This document shows, piece after piece, positions 11,412 to 23,054 of a DNA stretch of 64,000 bases (positions are counted from its first letter, which is position 1; each line of letters begins with the position of its first letter). The notes under the pieces were generated by a model. That model saw only the letters and a program-made list of their open reading frames with translations. It searched no databases and had not been told where the DNA came from. A program made the position numbers and the translations under genes. Origin of the DNA: Rhyzopertha dominica. Lineage: Eukaryota > Arthropoda > Insecta > Coleoptera > Bostrichidae. The stretch spans positions 429,786 through 493,785 of the forward strand of contig QCXZ01000041.1 in NCBI GenBank assembly GCA_025024175.1, written 5' to 3'.

Positions 11412-13364
11412 AACAGATGTCTCTTCTATGAGTCAAACGCGAAATCACGGTAGGTTTACCGTGGCGAAATGCCATCCCACCACACTCCCCACTCTAGCCG
11501 GGTCAACTGACGTTGTTAGCAATATTTGAATTTGGAGGAAAACTTTAGATGGCGAAAATAAGACAATATAACATTAGAAATATTTTTTTGTTGCTAGTAT
11601 CTCACTTCATTGGGTCTAGGAAAACCTACAAATGTGTTGCAATAACGATTTGTGATCGAGGGCTACAACCCCATTCGTCTTAGGTCCGAACGTCTGCAGC
11701 ACAGTAATAAACCATTTGCATATTTTCAAAGGCAAGGGTGATCCCATTCAATAAACTTTTGCGAAATAGAGATCCTGAAACGACCCAATTTGCATTCAGT
11801 CGCAATGTGAGGGGGTTGTAAAAGAGCAACTTTGTCGGCAAGCCTTTAAATGCAGTTGGCGTAACCAATAAAGTTTATGGTAACGGCAATAATGCATCTT
11901 CCAGTCGCCCAAGAACGATAACAAGGAAGAATCTGACGGCACCAAGGCCGCGTATTTACTTAACTAAGGAAGTCGGTATATTTAAGTCGTTATATAACCG
12001 ATTAATTATTATTTGTAGCAAGAAATCCGTTATGGTTTTGAGATACGTTTTTGATTCGGTCGTGATTAATAATTGCCTTGATAAAGGTAAGAAGAAATCA
12101 ATTACGAGTTGTAAGCGTTGGATTTTGTGCTAAATTAGGGAAGTACAGTTCAAGTTAAAATTCATTAGTAATAAAATTTACTAAATGCTGGTTAAGAGTC
12201 ATAAATGACAAGTAATGAAGTCGGCAGACCAATTTTTCCTAAAAGCTTTACTGATTGTATTGCAATTCTCTGTACTCCTACGCACTGGTTCTACAACACA
12301 TGTATACCGGAACAATTCAAATACTTAGGTGTATTCGCGGGCATGGGTAATTATTTTCTTGTTCTTGCAGTCTCATTGTCGTTTTTTTAAGTCCAATTAA
12401 AATTCCCTGTTTTAATTTGATTAACGCGGGAGGCAAAAACTCCGTATCTGAAATCATCGGCTGTCGTTTTTTCTGCATCATTTCAGTTCTGCGACTGTAA
12501 CAACACGTCGCCGACATTATTAAACATAATGGCGTTTTTGTCAAAGCATCCGGTACCGGGCCATTTCGCCAGTATAGTAACTTGCGGATAGGTTATAACA
12601 ATGTCTGCTTTGTATATAACCGGCATTTGCATAGTCTGTTCTGCACCAGCAATAACAACGTAGGTATAAATTATTTATATTGTCCACAGAGGATTTACAA
12701 AAATTATTAATGATCCAACATTAAACTGTAAATAACTACAGGTTAACATTGATGTGGTCTTCTACCCACAGCAATTTTTTATGAGCAAAAGTCAGGCTCC
12801 ACGATGAGTTAATCTTAAAGCTCTATATATTTGATGGTACTTCAGTTAAAGCGAAATATTGGTACAAATCTGAAAAGTGCAAAGTTCAAGCTCGCGGTCA
12901 ATGAAGTGTTTTTACCGGCTGGCAAAAAAGCTTCAACATATAGCAACGTTTTGCTAAAAAGAGGCAGCGCCCGCACTTTTAATCAAATCGAGCTGCAAGT
13001 TCTAGTCAAATCTGTAACACAAGAGTTCAATCAAAGAAGGTGCTGTTATATATTTCAAGGACTCTAATAATTTAACAAAACTCAAGGAAGCCTTGGTATC
13101 TAAATTTGGAATGCTTATAGTATTGATCTGTCGGAAGCTACGACCGAGAATTCTGAAATGAAATCGTCAATAACATCATCATTCTAAATGAACTTGAGTG
13201 TGCGCACGAGTAAAAGTAATGACAAAAAATAAAAAACACAAGCTATCAGCATATCGTTCTCTAGGTTCCACTCGCTGTAAGAAAACGGTCACTAAAGGTT
13301 TCGTATGGCTTGGATACAAATAGAAAAACTCGAAGATATTTTGGGTCCCACGTTGTACCAGCAA
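11412..13364. other. Intergenic DNA without supported gene
   Basis: No recognisable coding exon. An open frame at 12,831-13,067 on the plus strand has no family resemblance that I can name; it lies upstream of the LINE relic in the same orientation and may be part of it. The rest is AT-rich single-copy-looking DNA. Confidence 0.45.
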
Positions 13365-14540
13365 GATTTAGTTGTGCTCGGTGGTGGCTTTAACATTAAT
13401 TTATTCCACAAGGCTAATGTTTAAACTGATACTGTGGATAATTTGGGAATGCATGCAATAATAAAGGAAGCAACAGATTTTTATAAATCGAAATNGTCAT
13501 CTGGTACTCTTTCTGCAGATATTATTTCAGACCATAGGTTTACTTGTATTGATTTAGAAATTAAAACTGTAAAATTTAAAAGTAAAATTATCCAAATTCG
13601 TAATTTTAAACATTTCGATAGAACGTCATTTTCGAATGACGTGGCCAGCATGCAATTTGATGATATTTACTATGTTGATGATATTGACATGAAGGTGAAC
13701 ATGTTTTCGATAAAACTACTGTTTACAAATAATACAAAACTGTTGAACACTGAAATCACTAAAAAGATAGACGTATAGACGCTAAAAGCAGCATATTTTA
13801 ATTTTATATATATCTTAAATGATAGCAGACGATTTTGGTCTACTCTGGAACAATTATACAAACATTTCAATAATAATGCTGAAATACTCTCACATTTGGA
13901 TGTTCCTGATGATATATGTAAATAATAATTTTTTTTACCTATATTTGACACTATGTATGTATCATTAGGGGATATTTGCTTTCTACTTGACATCAAGGTA
14001 TCAACAAGTTGTAGTGGGTAGGTCTTCTTGAATCGGGAGTCCCCTTCCTTTACTTAGTATACACTGCAGGTATAATACACTGTACTGCACACTCTGGTGT
14101 TCTGAAATTACTCATTACAATAATAAAATTAATTTGGACTTGGAGGCTTGTGACTATTCTAGAGAACACAACTTAACTATTAATGCATCTAAAACTTATA
14201 CGTTGTTTTTGCAGGCATTAAATACAGGCAAACGATTTAAATACTTTTATTTTGAAATTAAACGGTAACGTGATTCAGTTTGTGTATGTATGTGCGTTAT
14301 GATAGTTTGACACAATATGCTTTCTGCAAAACGACAGCACTGTTTGCTAACAGACACATTTTAAACTTTAAATTTCGAAAAAAACATTGTGAGGCCCTCA
14401 TATTTCCAATTTTGTTGTATTGTGTGGTTGTGTATTACTTCTGCCTTGATCAGGCCTCGAAAAAAGCGTCTTCAAAACTATAGTAAACAGAATGGCTGAA
14501 CGCGTGTTGTTTGAGGTTTTAGAAAATTTGACCATGTATC
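13365..14540 (+). mobile_element. Degenerate non-LTR retrotransposon (LINE), endonuclease to RT thumb
   Basis: Several frames together show the order of a LINE ORF2. LGGGFNINLF near 13,380 is a GDFNINL-type endonuclease motif whose catalytic-region Asp has become Gly. ISDHRFTCIDLEI near 13,530 is the SDH endonuclease motif. A linker typical of the region before the reverse transcriptase follows. A damaged GSPL-type block lies near 14,030, and a thumb segment around 14,140-14,240 contains LEACDYSREHNLTINASKT. The final piece (14,380-14,500) matches the LIFPxLLYCxxVY and DQASKK pattern seen near LINE C-termini. Stops and frameshifts throughout mean that it is inactive. There is one ambiguous base at 13,495. 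Confidence 0.75.
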
Positions 14541-15600
14541 TAAAAAAAATTCAAATTACACTGACTAAGCTTGGATGATATGTGCAACTAAGAAATATCT
14601 AAATCTTAAAAAATATAATTTTTAAGCATTGTTAGCTACAAATAGAGAGACACTGGGCCACCACCGAAGTAGGTTCTAGAATTACGTATGTCGTTATACA
14701 ATAGTTTGTGTATTAACTTACAGGTGTTTTCATAGATTTTCTGAAAATCAGTATCTGGAAACACTGAACCAAGTATGTCAAGAAAACTCTAGATAATCTT
14801 TATTTGTTTCATGATTAGTACCACAGTAAATATTCAACTATACCAGCTTTTTAGGCCTAATTCTCTTGTAAAATATCGCTAAATTTTTGCTGACTTTTGT
14901 TTAATAAGTAAAACAAGGTTTACATCTTTTATTGAAATTGAAGATGGACTTTACTAGCGTGTTGTAACACCGATACTATTTTTCAACCTGAAGGAGTGAA
15001 TTTTAGATCAAAGCAAGACCTTGTCATCAATGGGTTCTTTTAGAAACTGCGAAGCAAAATACGCAAAACTAATGTAAAACGTAAAGATTTCGAACACAAT
15101 AAGTTCTAATATTTGTGAGTGTTTTGAAAAAAAAAACTATACCCACTACACAATATATAATAATGAGATGATTGGTCAAAAAGGGCATCTGGTCTCATCT
15201 TTGCACCGGGGTACAAATGCATCTGACATGGTAAAAAACAAAGTCCACCTGCGCGTAACATAATTCATCTCGAGTTACCAGTTGCCCTTCTTCTGGATCA
15301 GCGCGTCCTTTCAGTTCTGACTTTAACAACCTTATTCATCACTCCAGTATAATTTTGTCAGGTTTTGAAGCAACAGTTGTATAGCTATCAGATAGTAAAC
15401 ACATTAATATTACTCACAATTACAATCTTTGTGGAACATTCAGTATTAAATAATCCAAACGGGTGTAATGTTTGCACAACCACACTCACATAGTCACCTA
15501 TACTAAGAGCACTGCAAACGCAATGATTGGATCTGACCCGACCTCACTAGTGAAACGGTCCAGTCTCACTAAAACGATCACTAAACTGACCAGGCAACTA
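14541..15600. other. AT-rich non-coding DNA between transposon relics
   Basis: No protein-like frame, terminal repeat or tRNA was recognised. It may include the 3' remainder of the preceding LINE. Confidence 0.4.
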
Positions 15601-15895
15601 CCTTGAGAATGGCTTAAAGCCATACGAAACGTCAAGTGTTTGGTTCGGTAAGTTCCCAACGTTTCGCTCCAACAAATCACAATAAGGACAACTAAGTAGT
15701 AACAAAGCGAACAACTACTTTTTTTCGCGATTATAGCCAGGAATTAGTTTAGTAGACTCAAAGTGGGAATAGTATAACAAGTGCATGAGAAGAATGCTTT
15801 TGTCAAAAACCATTCAAATGCATTCGGTGAAGTAACAAGGTTTGCTTGGCTAGTAATACAAACCTTGAGGATGTTTAATAATGGAACGAAACGTC
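15601..15895 (+). mobile_element. Tandem pair of decayed hammerhead-ribozyme-like motifs
   Basis: Two blocks share the layout CCTTGA(G)(A/G)ATG, then stem or spacer, then CGAAACGTC. The first GAAACGTC is at 15,626-15,633, after a perfect 6-bp hairpin at 15,609-15,623 (ATGGCT-TAA-AGCCAT). The second is at 15,888-15,895, 262 bp later. The hammerhead core is CUGAUGA, stem II, GAAA. In ribozymes of Penelope-like elements and retrozymes stem III is minimal, which fits GAA-ACGT-C, and such ribozymes occur in tandem. The CUGAUGA box is damaged in both copies, so activity is unlikely. Assignment to a Penelope-like relic is inference; no PLE protein was seen beside it. Confidence 0.5.
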
Positions 15896-16179
15896 GGTAA
15901 TGAAGTAAACTGTTTTTTGCTCTTTATTAAAACAATCTGTTGCAATTAAATGCTCGGGAAGGAAATAATAATGTAGACCACAAGCTATATAATGTTCGAT
16001 TCAGTAATTATGTCTCTGGCCTTGTGTATTGTCTACAAAACTTTGAATATAAATTAGCAATTAGGTACTAAGTAAAAATTTTATATTACTCCTTCAAGCA
16101 CTTACTATGCTATGTAATATATTACTAAGTATAAGTTCTCCTAACCTTTCAAAGTTTGAAACCTCTTTCTAAATTATAC

Positions 16180-16500
16180 AACATCAATATTTTGCCAGTC
16201 GCCAGATGAATCACGTACTTTGATGAATGAATATAACAGGAGACCAACAAATGAACCTTGCGGAACACCAACCTTGACAGTCTTGAAGCAAAAAGCAAGC
16301 CATATTTGACACAGTCGAGTGTTTACTGTCATTCTGCTTGTAGGATATCATAGACGCTTCTTAACAAAACTATTATGTATGTCGGCATGATGCTAAACAA
16401 TTAGATGGTTTAGTTTTTATTACGCGTGCACGTGTCAGAAAAAACTTCTTCCTGCTTCTATAAGTTCGAAAACTGCTGAATGTAAGACGCTATCTTCTGC
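16180..16500 (-). mobile_element. LINE reverse-transcriptase fragment (GVPQGS block)
   Basis: On the minus strand, around 16,290-16,230, one frame reads VKVGVPQGSFVGLLLYSFI. This is the B-region GVPQGS.LGPLLF motif that is highly conserved in non-LTR retrotransposon reverse transcriptases. The preceding residues (higher coordinates) carry remnants of the F..L..yg region with frameshifts. No continuation to the catalytic YxDD box is visible, so this is a short dead fragment. Confidence 0.65.
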
Positions 16501-17009
16501 ACTAAACACATTCAATATCTCTTCCACAAATATTTATATTTTAGAGTATGGTTATGTCGTCTTGTCTCATTGAGAAAATTATAAGGTAAGGTAAGCTATA
16601 AGGTAGTATCGTAATCTATCAGTACAGCGCAATAGTAATCTTATAGTGTGCCAACTAACATGCATTCGATTGATAAGCAAAAATGGATGACAGAACGTCA
16701 CGATTCATTTGCAGAGAACACGTTTATTTGCGTGAAACTCAACAACATCGCGATCTAACCATTAGGGAATGACAGGCACGCAATTCAGCCATTTTAGTTT
16801 CGGCGTAATCGGTATAGATCATGACCCACCAGACATTCTCTTGTACTCCTAAAGCACGACCTAGACCCAGAGATTCCAATGCTACGTTGCGAAACTAACC
16901 AAGCAACGACCGTTGTATTTGAAGGCATTGCAGATAATATTAGCGAGCCATCAGAAAGAATTAGTGTAGTTGTTGACTCTTTACTAAATGATGTGGAATG
17001 TTAGGTATT

Positions 17010-17253
17010 CTATTCCCGATTTACCTTGATGCATTCTGTACAGTGTCCAATGGCTAAAGAAGAGGAACTTCCACTTTGCTAGTGGCACGCGCAAATTGAA
17101 ACAATTTTTCTTTGTATCCAAAAACAGATTGTTGCATTTATTCTGTCTAAATACACGTTGTTTGCTGTAACAACAGGTGTGTTTGAGTTCAACATTTAAA
17201 TATTTGAAATTTTAACTCATTGGAATAAATTGTTTGCCTGTGATAAGTAATAT
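17010..17253 (+). repeat. Dispersed repeat, copy B (partner at 5.96 kb)
   Basis: This is the shorter partner of the 5,962-6,300 repeat in the same orientation, with the same CCCGATTTACCTTGAT start and AACTCATTGGAATAAATTG end. It lacks about 100 bases before the last landmark and has a small insertion (TTTATTCTGTC). Coding potential is absent. Confidence 0.7.
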
Positions 17254-17625
17254 CCGCTACTGAATATTACAAATGCAAAGTAGGGAGCTTCATTTTACAA
17301 AAATACGAAGTACCTAAGTGTGTTTCTGGTATCTTTGAAAATAATTCAGTACTCAAAAATTAAAATTACCGTTGTATGAAACAATTTTCTGTATTTTCAA
17401 CGATCATGGAAGAAATATATGTAAGAAATTTATACCTATCTATATGCGTATAGGTAAATGTGTTGATAAAGAATAGCGTTCTTCAAATTTCACGTCCATA
17501 AACTGATCGATCTTTAGTTATAGATATGAAGGCGGCGATTTCTCTATTCTAGTAAGTAGATCTAGTCTTTTTAAGCTCTCTACTTGAATTTCTTCTTATC
17601 TTTAGCCCTAACAGTGCTTCAGGTG

Positions 17626-18180
17626 TTAAAAAAACCCTCCCCCCTTCCTCCCAGCACGGAAATACCCCGTAAATGCCCTTTAACAGCGATCGCCCCAACA
17701 ATCTGCGGCCCAGTCCCGGAGACTTCAACGCCGCGTTGCGACACGAACCCCGCGCCATATCCATTTTGTTCCTCCAGCTCCACGGGCGTCATTATCTCAC
17801 GTGCAGAGCGTAAAAAAGGATAGTTATACATTCGCGAGCCATCAGCAACGGTCGCGTAGCACGCAACCGTCATAATGCTGTAATATTACCGTCCCGTATC
17901 TCCTCCGCGCAGTTGCCTTTTCCGACACCGGTCCGCCGAGCGGCAAAGAACCGGTGCTCGACGAGCGGCAACGTCGCAGACCGTGATCTTGGCATTCCAA
18001 GTGGCAAGAGCAACGGGGCACGAGAGAGACGGCATTACCAATCTCCAGGTGGAGCTCATTCCAGCTGTCTAGTCACCGGTCGCGCTGTTGTTGCTCCACC
18101 TGCGTCGAGCTGGTTACAGGTGGAAGGATGCAGTTATGCAAGTGGAGACAAGGATGTCTTCCTTTTGTGTTCGTAGCCCA
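17626..18180. other. GC- and CpG-rich island in AT-rich DNA
   Basis: The composition changes sharply at about 17,626, from AT-rich sequence to a CpG-rich block with open frames on both strands, and returns to AT-rich by 18,200. The frames show no recognisable domain and no obvious splice partner. The block contains the second GGAGACTTCAACGC site. Candidate explanations are an enhancer or promoter-proximal element of ovo, or an untranslated first exon. The sequence alone does not decide. Confidence 0.4.
17717..17731 (+). other. GGAGACTTCAACGC word, site 2
   Basis: CGGAGACTTCAACGC followed by CGCGTT. With the copies at 24,933 and 29,344 it shares the longer form GGAGACTTCAACGC-N-GCGT. It lies inside the GC-rich island. 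Confidence 0.6.
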
Positions 18181-18287
18181 GGATGCTCGAAAAAGGGCAG
18201 CCTTAATCCCAAGTGGTGGCAGTTCCAATCTTCTACATCGTCTTATTAAGTCCACATGCCAACATCATCTCTTCATTGACTCGTTTA

Positions 18288-21007
18288 TACAGGGTGATCT
18301 ATAAGCTCTATACCAAACTTGAACATACGAATAATGATGGTATTCTAAGTAAAAAATGTTATATATTTATCATCATTTCAGACTTGATGACTGCTTAGCT
18401 TCATCTATACTTGTTAATGTGGAACTAGATAGAATCAGAACTTTGTCTGAGAAGTATAACTTAAAATTAAACCCTTCTAAATCACTGTGTTTTGGCAATA
18501 AAAGCTAGCGACCAACTGAGGCCATTCCGAAATTCAGGAGGTCCAAATCAGTAATTATACTTGTATTCAGCTGAATCGGAGACGAAAAACAACAACAATT
18601 GGGTATACATTACCCAAAAAATCCCAAAACTGTATTTACGTGTATTAGATATTAGTGTAGATTTTTCTGTTTGAAAAAAGACAAAACTCCATTTGCTTAT
18701 ACCATGGAGACTCAAAAGTATAAATAAAAGTACTCGAAAATTGAACAACATGTATAAAAAGGTACCCTATACTTCATTATTATGACTACTACTTACACAA
18801 TATAATTTTTACTCGAAATATTTTTGCTTTAAGATTTAAAAATAAACCCATAAAATGGTGTAACTCGTAACAGTTTAGAGTATGTGTATTGTTATAAATT
18901 TTTGCCTATAATTTTGTGGAAAATCAACGTCGGTCATATTTAAAAAACGTGAGACTGTGTCTTATCAATCGCTAATAATTTGTATTTTTTGCCTTGTATC
19001 GCGGTATAGCAGATGATGTTGACGGACAAAATTATTTTTTTTCGTCTCGGATTCAGCTGAATACAAGTATACTTACTGATCTAGACCTCCTGAATTTCGG
19101 AATGGCTTCAGAAAGTGTCCTTATTTAGGCCGCCCGAAGTCCTACCTCATTATAGAGCACATTTTTGAATTCTGCAGTTCAAAATACATCTGTACGTCGA
19201 TTTTGAGCTAAATCTATTTTTTGTCAAAAGTCACAAAACATCCAAGGCTAACCCCTTTGTTCTTTTTTGACCTTAAAATTTTTTCGTCTCCGATTCAGCT
19301 GAATACAAGTATACTTACTGATTTGGACCTCCTGAATTTCGGAATGGCCTCAGTTGGTCGCTAGCTACAACGGGTCGCTCGGAAAGTGTCCTTATTTAGG
19401 CCGCCCGCAGTCCTAGCTCATTTTAGAGCACATTTTTGAATTCTGCAGTTCAAAATACATCTGTACGTCGATTTTGAGCTAAATCTATTTTTTGTCAAAA
19501 ATCACAAAACATCCAAGGCTAACCCCTTTGTTCTTTTTTGACCTTAAAATTTTTTCGTCTCCGATTCAGCTGAATACAAGTATACTTACTGATTTGGACC
19601 TCCTGAATTTCGGAATGGCCTCAGTTGGTCGCTAGCTACAACGGGTCGCTCGGAAAGTGTCCTTATTTAGGCCGCCCGCAGTCCTAGCTCATTTTAGAGC
19701 ACATTTTTGAATTCTGCAGTTCAAAATACATCTGTACGTCGATTTTGAGCTAGATCTATTTTTTGTCAAAAATCACAAAACATCCAAGGCTAACCCCTTT
19801 GTTCTTTTTTGACCTTAAAATTTTTTCGTCTCCGATTCAGCTGAATACAAGTATACTTACTGATTTGGACCTCCTGAATTTCGGAATGGCCTCAGTTGGT
19901 CGCTAGCTACAACGGGTCGCTCGGAAAGTGTCCTTATTTAGGCCGCCCGCAGTCCTAGCTCATTTTAGAGCACATTTTTGAATTCTGCAGTTCAAAATAC
20001 ATCTGTACGTCGATTTTGAGCTAAATCTATTTTTTGTCAAAAATCACAAAACATCCAAGGCTAACCCCTTTGTTCTTTTTTGACCTTAAAATTTTTTCGT
20101 CTCCGATTCAGCTGAATACAAGTATACTTACTGATTTGGACCTCCTGAATTTCGGAATGGCCTCAGTTGGTCGCTAGCTACAACGGGTCGCTCGGAAAGT
20201 GTCCTTATTTAGGCCGCCCGCAGTCCTAGCTCATTTTAGAGCACATTTTTGAATTCTGCAGTTCAAAATACATCTGTACGTCGATTTTGAGCTAGATCTA
20301 TTTTTTGTCAAAAATCACAAAACATCCAAGGCTAACCCCTTTGTTCTTTTTTGACCTTAAAATTTTTTCGTCTCCGATTCAGCTGAATACACGTATACTT
20401 ACTGATTTGGACCTCCTGAATTTCGGAATGGCCTCAGTTGGTCGCTAGCTACAACAGGTCGCTCGGAAAGTGTCCTTATTTAGGCCGCCCGCAGTCCTAG
20501 CTCATTTTAGAGCACATTTTTGAATTCTGCAGTTCAAAATACATCTGTACGTCGATTTTGAGCTAAATCTATTTTTTGTCAAAAATCACAAAATTTTTTC
20601 GTCTCCGATTCAGCTGAATACAAGTAGGTATACTTACTGATCTGGACCTCCTGAATTTCGGAATGGCCTCAGTTTAACCCCTTTGTTCTTTTTTGACCTT
20701 AATATTTTTTCGTCTCCGATTCAGCTGAATACAAGTATACTTACTGATTTGGATCTCCTGAATTTCGGAATGGTCTCAGTTGGTCGCTAGCTTTTATTGC
20801 CAAAACCCAGTGATTTGGAAGGGTTTAATTTAAAGTTATACTTCTCAGACAAGGTTCTGATTCTATCTACTTCCACATTAATAAGTACAGATGAAGCTAA
20901 GCAGTCTTCAAGTCTGAAATGTTGATAAATATATAACATTTTTTACTCAGAATATCATCATTATTCATCTGTTCAAATTTGCCATAGAGCTTATAGATCA
21001 CCCTGTA
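18288..21007. mobile_element. Fold-back element with about 290-bp inverted arms and an internal satellite array
   Basis: The left end reads TACAGGGTGATCTATAAGC and the right end is its reverse complement, ending ...GATCACCCTGTA, with TA at both borders as expected for a TA target-site duplication. The inverted arms (about 18,288-18,576 and 20,717-21,007) remain near-identical over their whole length by eye. Within each arm a short frame resembles the region after the catalytic box of a LINE reverse transcriptase (LDRIRTLSEKYN, LNPSKS). Between the arms lie a unique spacer (about 18,577-19,040) and a tandem array of 271-bp units. The ends suggest Tc1/mariner-type mobilisation of a non-autonomous element, which is inference; no transposase is present. 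Confidence 0.75.
19040..20790 (+). repeat. 271-bp tandem satellite array 1
   Basis: The palindrome ATTCAGCTGAAT recurs at 19,051, 19,293, 19,564, 19,835, 20,106, 20,377, 20,608 and 20,719. Four successive intervals are exactly 271 bp; the first (242) and last two (231, 111) come from shortened units. Units differ by only a few bases (for example AGCTAAATC versus AGCTAGATC, apparently alternating), so the array is young or homogenised. Each unit includes GGCCGCCCGCAGTCC and GCTAACCCCTTTGTTC blocks. There is no coding frame. A divergent lone unit is at 28.7 kb and a second array at 36 kb. Confidence 0.9.
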
Positions 21008-23050
21008 TATCTGCAATGTATGGATTCTGAATGTGCCTCGTTTTAAAGATTCCACAAATTCTTTGGATCGCACTGTCACTATGGACGAAACCACTATGAT
21101 CCCGATTTTGCAATATATTTGCTACACTAGGTTGGGAATCATACTGCCAACATGCCAAAACAGCTGAAGATTTTCTTGATGCTAAGGAACCTTTATTGGA
21201 CTCTATATGTGACAGTATAATAATAAGTGTGCAAGTCGGCAGTGACAGTGNAAGTGACTTTTATTCGACNAATTCGGACAGTTCCGATATTGCACATTTA
21301 TTGACGGTGACACTGTATAGAGTATATGTATAAATATGTGTGTATGTAGTACATCTAATTTCAATACATTTGGTTTTAAAATGGGAATACCTCATTATGT
21401 AGAGCATGTATAGCATTTAATTCTCACAACTACAAGAAGCAAAGCTACTGTTTTATAAAAGCATGAAGGATATCGCCCAATAAACATTGATATACTGATG
21501 AATAACTTTAAGCCCCACAAGGATCGATGAATAATCAGTACAAAGATATAAGCAAGACAGTACTCAAAGAACAATTCTAGAACAATTCCCTGTTTTTTGC
21601 TCAGCTTCTTATTCCGATGAAGAAGTAGCTGTGGAAAGTTTCCTAATTGGAATCAGTTTTTAACACTTTCAATGGCACGACCTTTCAGTTATTACTATAC
21701 GAATGGAGTATCAATAAAATCGATATCGCGTCGAAGGAGAAATCAATGGTAGCAATTAATTAATAGTTATGTAAGAGTTGCGCGCGGCTCTTGGTTCGCT
21801 ACAAAAATTGCGTTGTTCTGCAGCTGGGTGTTTTTGCTTGGTTAACCCTTGAAGGTTTTTCAGCAGGTATGCCTTGTTGTGTGATAGATCTGTAGAAAAT
21901 AATCCAATTGCATAAAAGAAAAAAACTCCTGACAATTATCCTTTCTCAGTTTCATGGTTCGGTGGAGCTACTTTCAATTTTTAGGACTCGCTTCAAGGGT
22001 GAAAAAGTCATCAAGATAACCTAAGGTTGCTTGAATAATAAGCTTGTTTATTTCCTTAAAAAGTCTCGGTGTTTCGATTGCCGGTGTTATATAAAGTGCA
22101 AATGCAAAAATCCTTTTCTTGATTGCGAGGACGGCATTCGAACTTGCAGCTTGCATCGAAACATTGCATTGACGGTGACTAAACCATCGACAATAATGCA
22201 ATTGTTTTTAGTTCTACATGTCCTAACACAAATGTTGTGTAAAGATTTGCGTAATTTGACAACTACATAATTATCAATTATGATCTATTCTGTTCCAGTT
22301 ACTTTTGAATATTGAATACTAATTTCTACCAGTGTTACAAGTAACAAAATTACTCTGGTCCTACTGACTGATATTTTTCTATATGGCGCATATTCCTTAG
22401 GTCAAAATTATCTTATTTAAACAATCGGATAACTAAGCAATATTAGCAATTTAAAATGACAAAAGCCTATATTAAAAAGTTCCTGTAAATATGCCATATC
22501 ACTTAGTCTAGGCAATTTCGAAGATAAGAAAACCTTTAATAATTAATACAACGGAATATATCTACAACAGTCATACTTAACAAATGCGTTAACAACAAAA
22601 ATGCAAATTGAAATGACGGACATTGACACAGTATAAATTGGAAAGCACGTTCGTTAACAACACTGGTAATACTCAAATAATGTATTAATAGAAAACTAAT
22701 CGGCGATTTTTATTTATATTATGCGTCATCTAGTTGCTGGAATAGAAGAAAAAGTAATAGATGATGCGAATAGCGCTTAACAATCGTCAAAACATTTATC
22801 ATCTATCATTTTCACGTACAGCTACAATATATATCTCGGATAATTATTAAGGAGGTCAGTAAAGGTAAGTCTACAAACACAAAATAGCGTTTACCTAATT
22901 AATCAATTACAGCTGTAAAAAAACGTAGATTTTCTATGAATCGTCCTACCAACAGTTACAGTTTTAACCGCTCAAATTTTCCTACTTTGTACGCTTTGTT
23001 GTCGGAAACTGATTGGTCTTTTCTTGGTGTTAATGATACTTGTAATTATT
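21008..23050. other. Intergenic DNA without supported gene
   Basis: Just outside the fold-back element an acidic, Ser/Asp-rich frame (21,130-21,300) could be an eroded transposon N-terminus, but it has two ambiguous bases (21,251 and 21,270) and no diagnostic motif. The remainder is AT-rich with only short, unconvincing frames. Confidence 0.4.
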
Positions 23051-23054
23051 TTTA

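Noticed and set aside
17913..18176. 87-residue plus-strand frame in the GC-rich island as a protein gene
   Set aside because: No recognisable domain, no splice context, and other frames in the same island are equally open.
19040..20790. Regular repeats considered as a CRISPR-like array
   Set aside because: Units are head-to-tail 271-bp copies without unique spacers, in an insect genome; this is satellite DNA.
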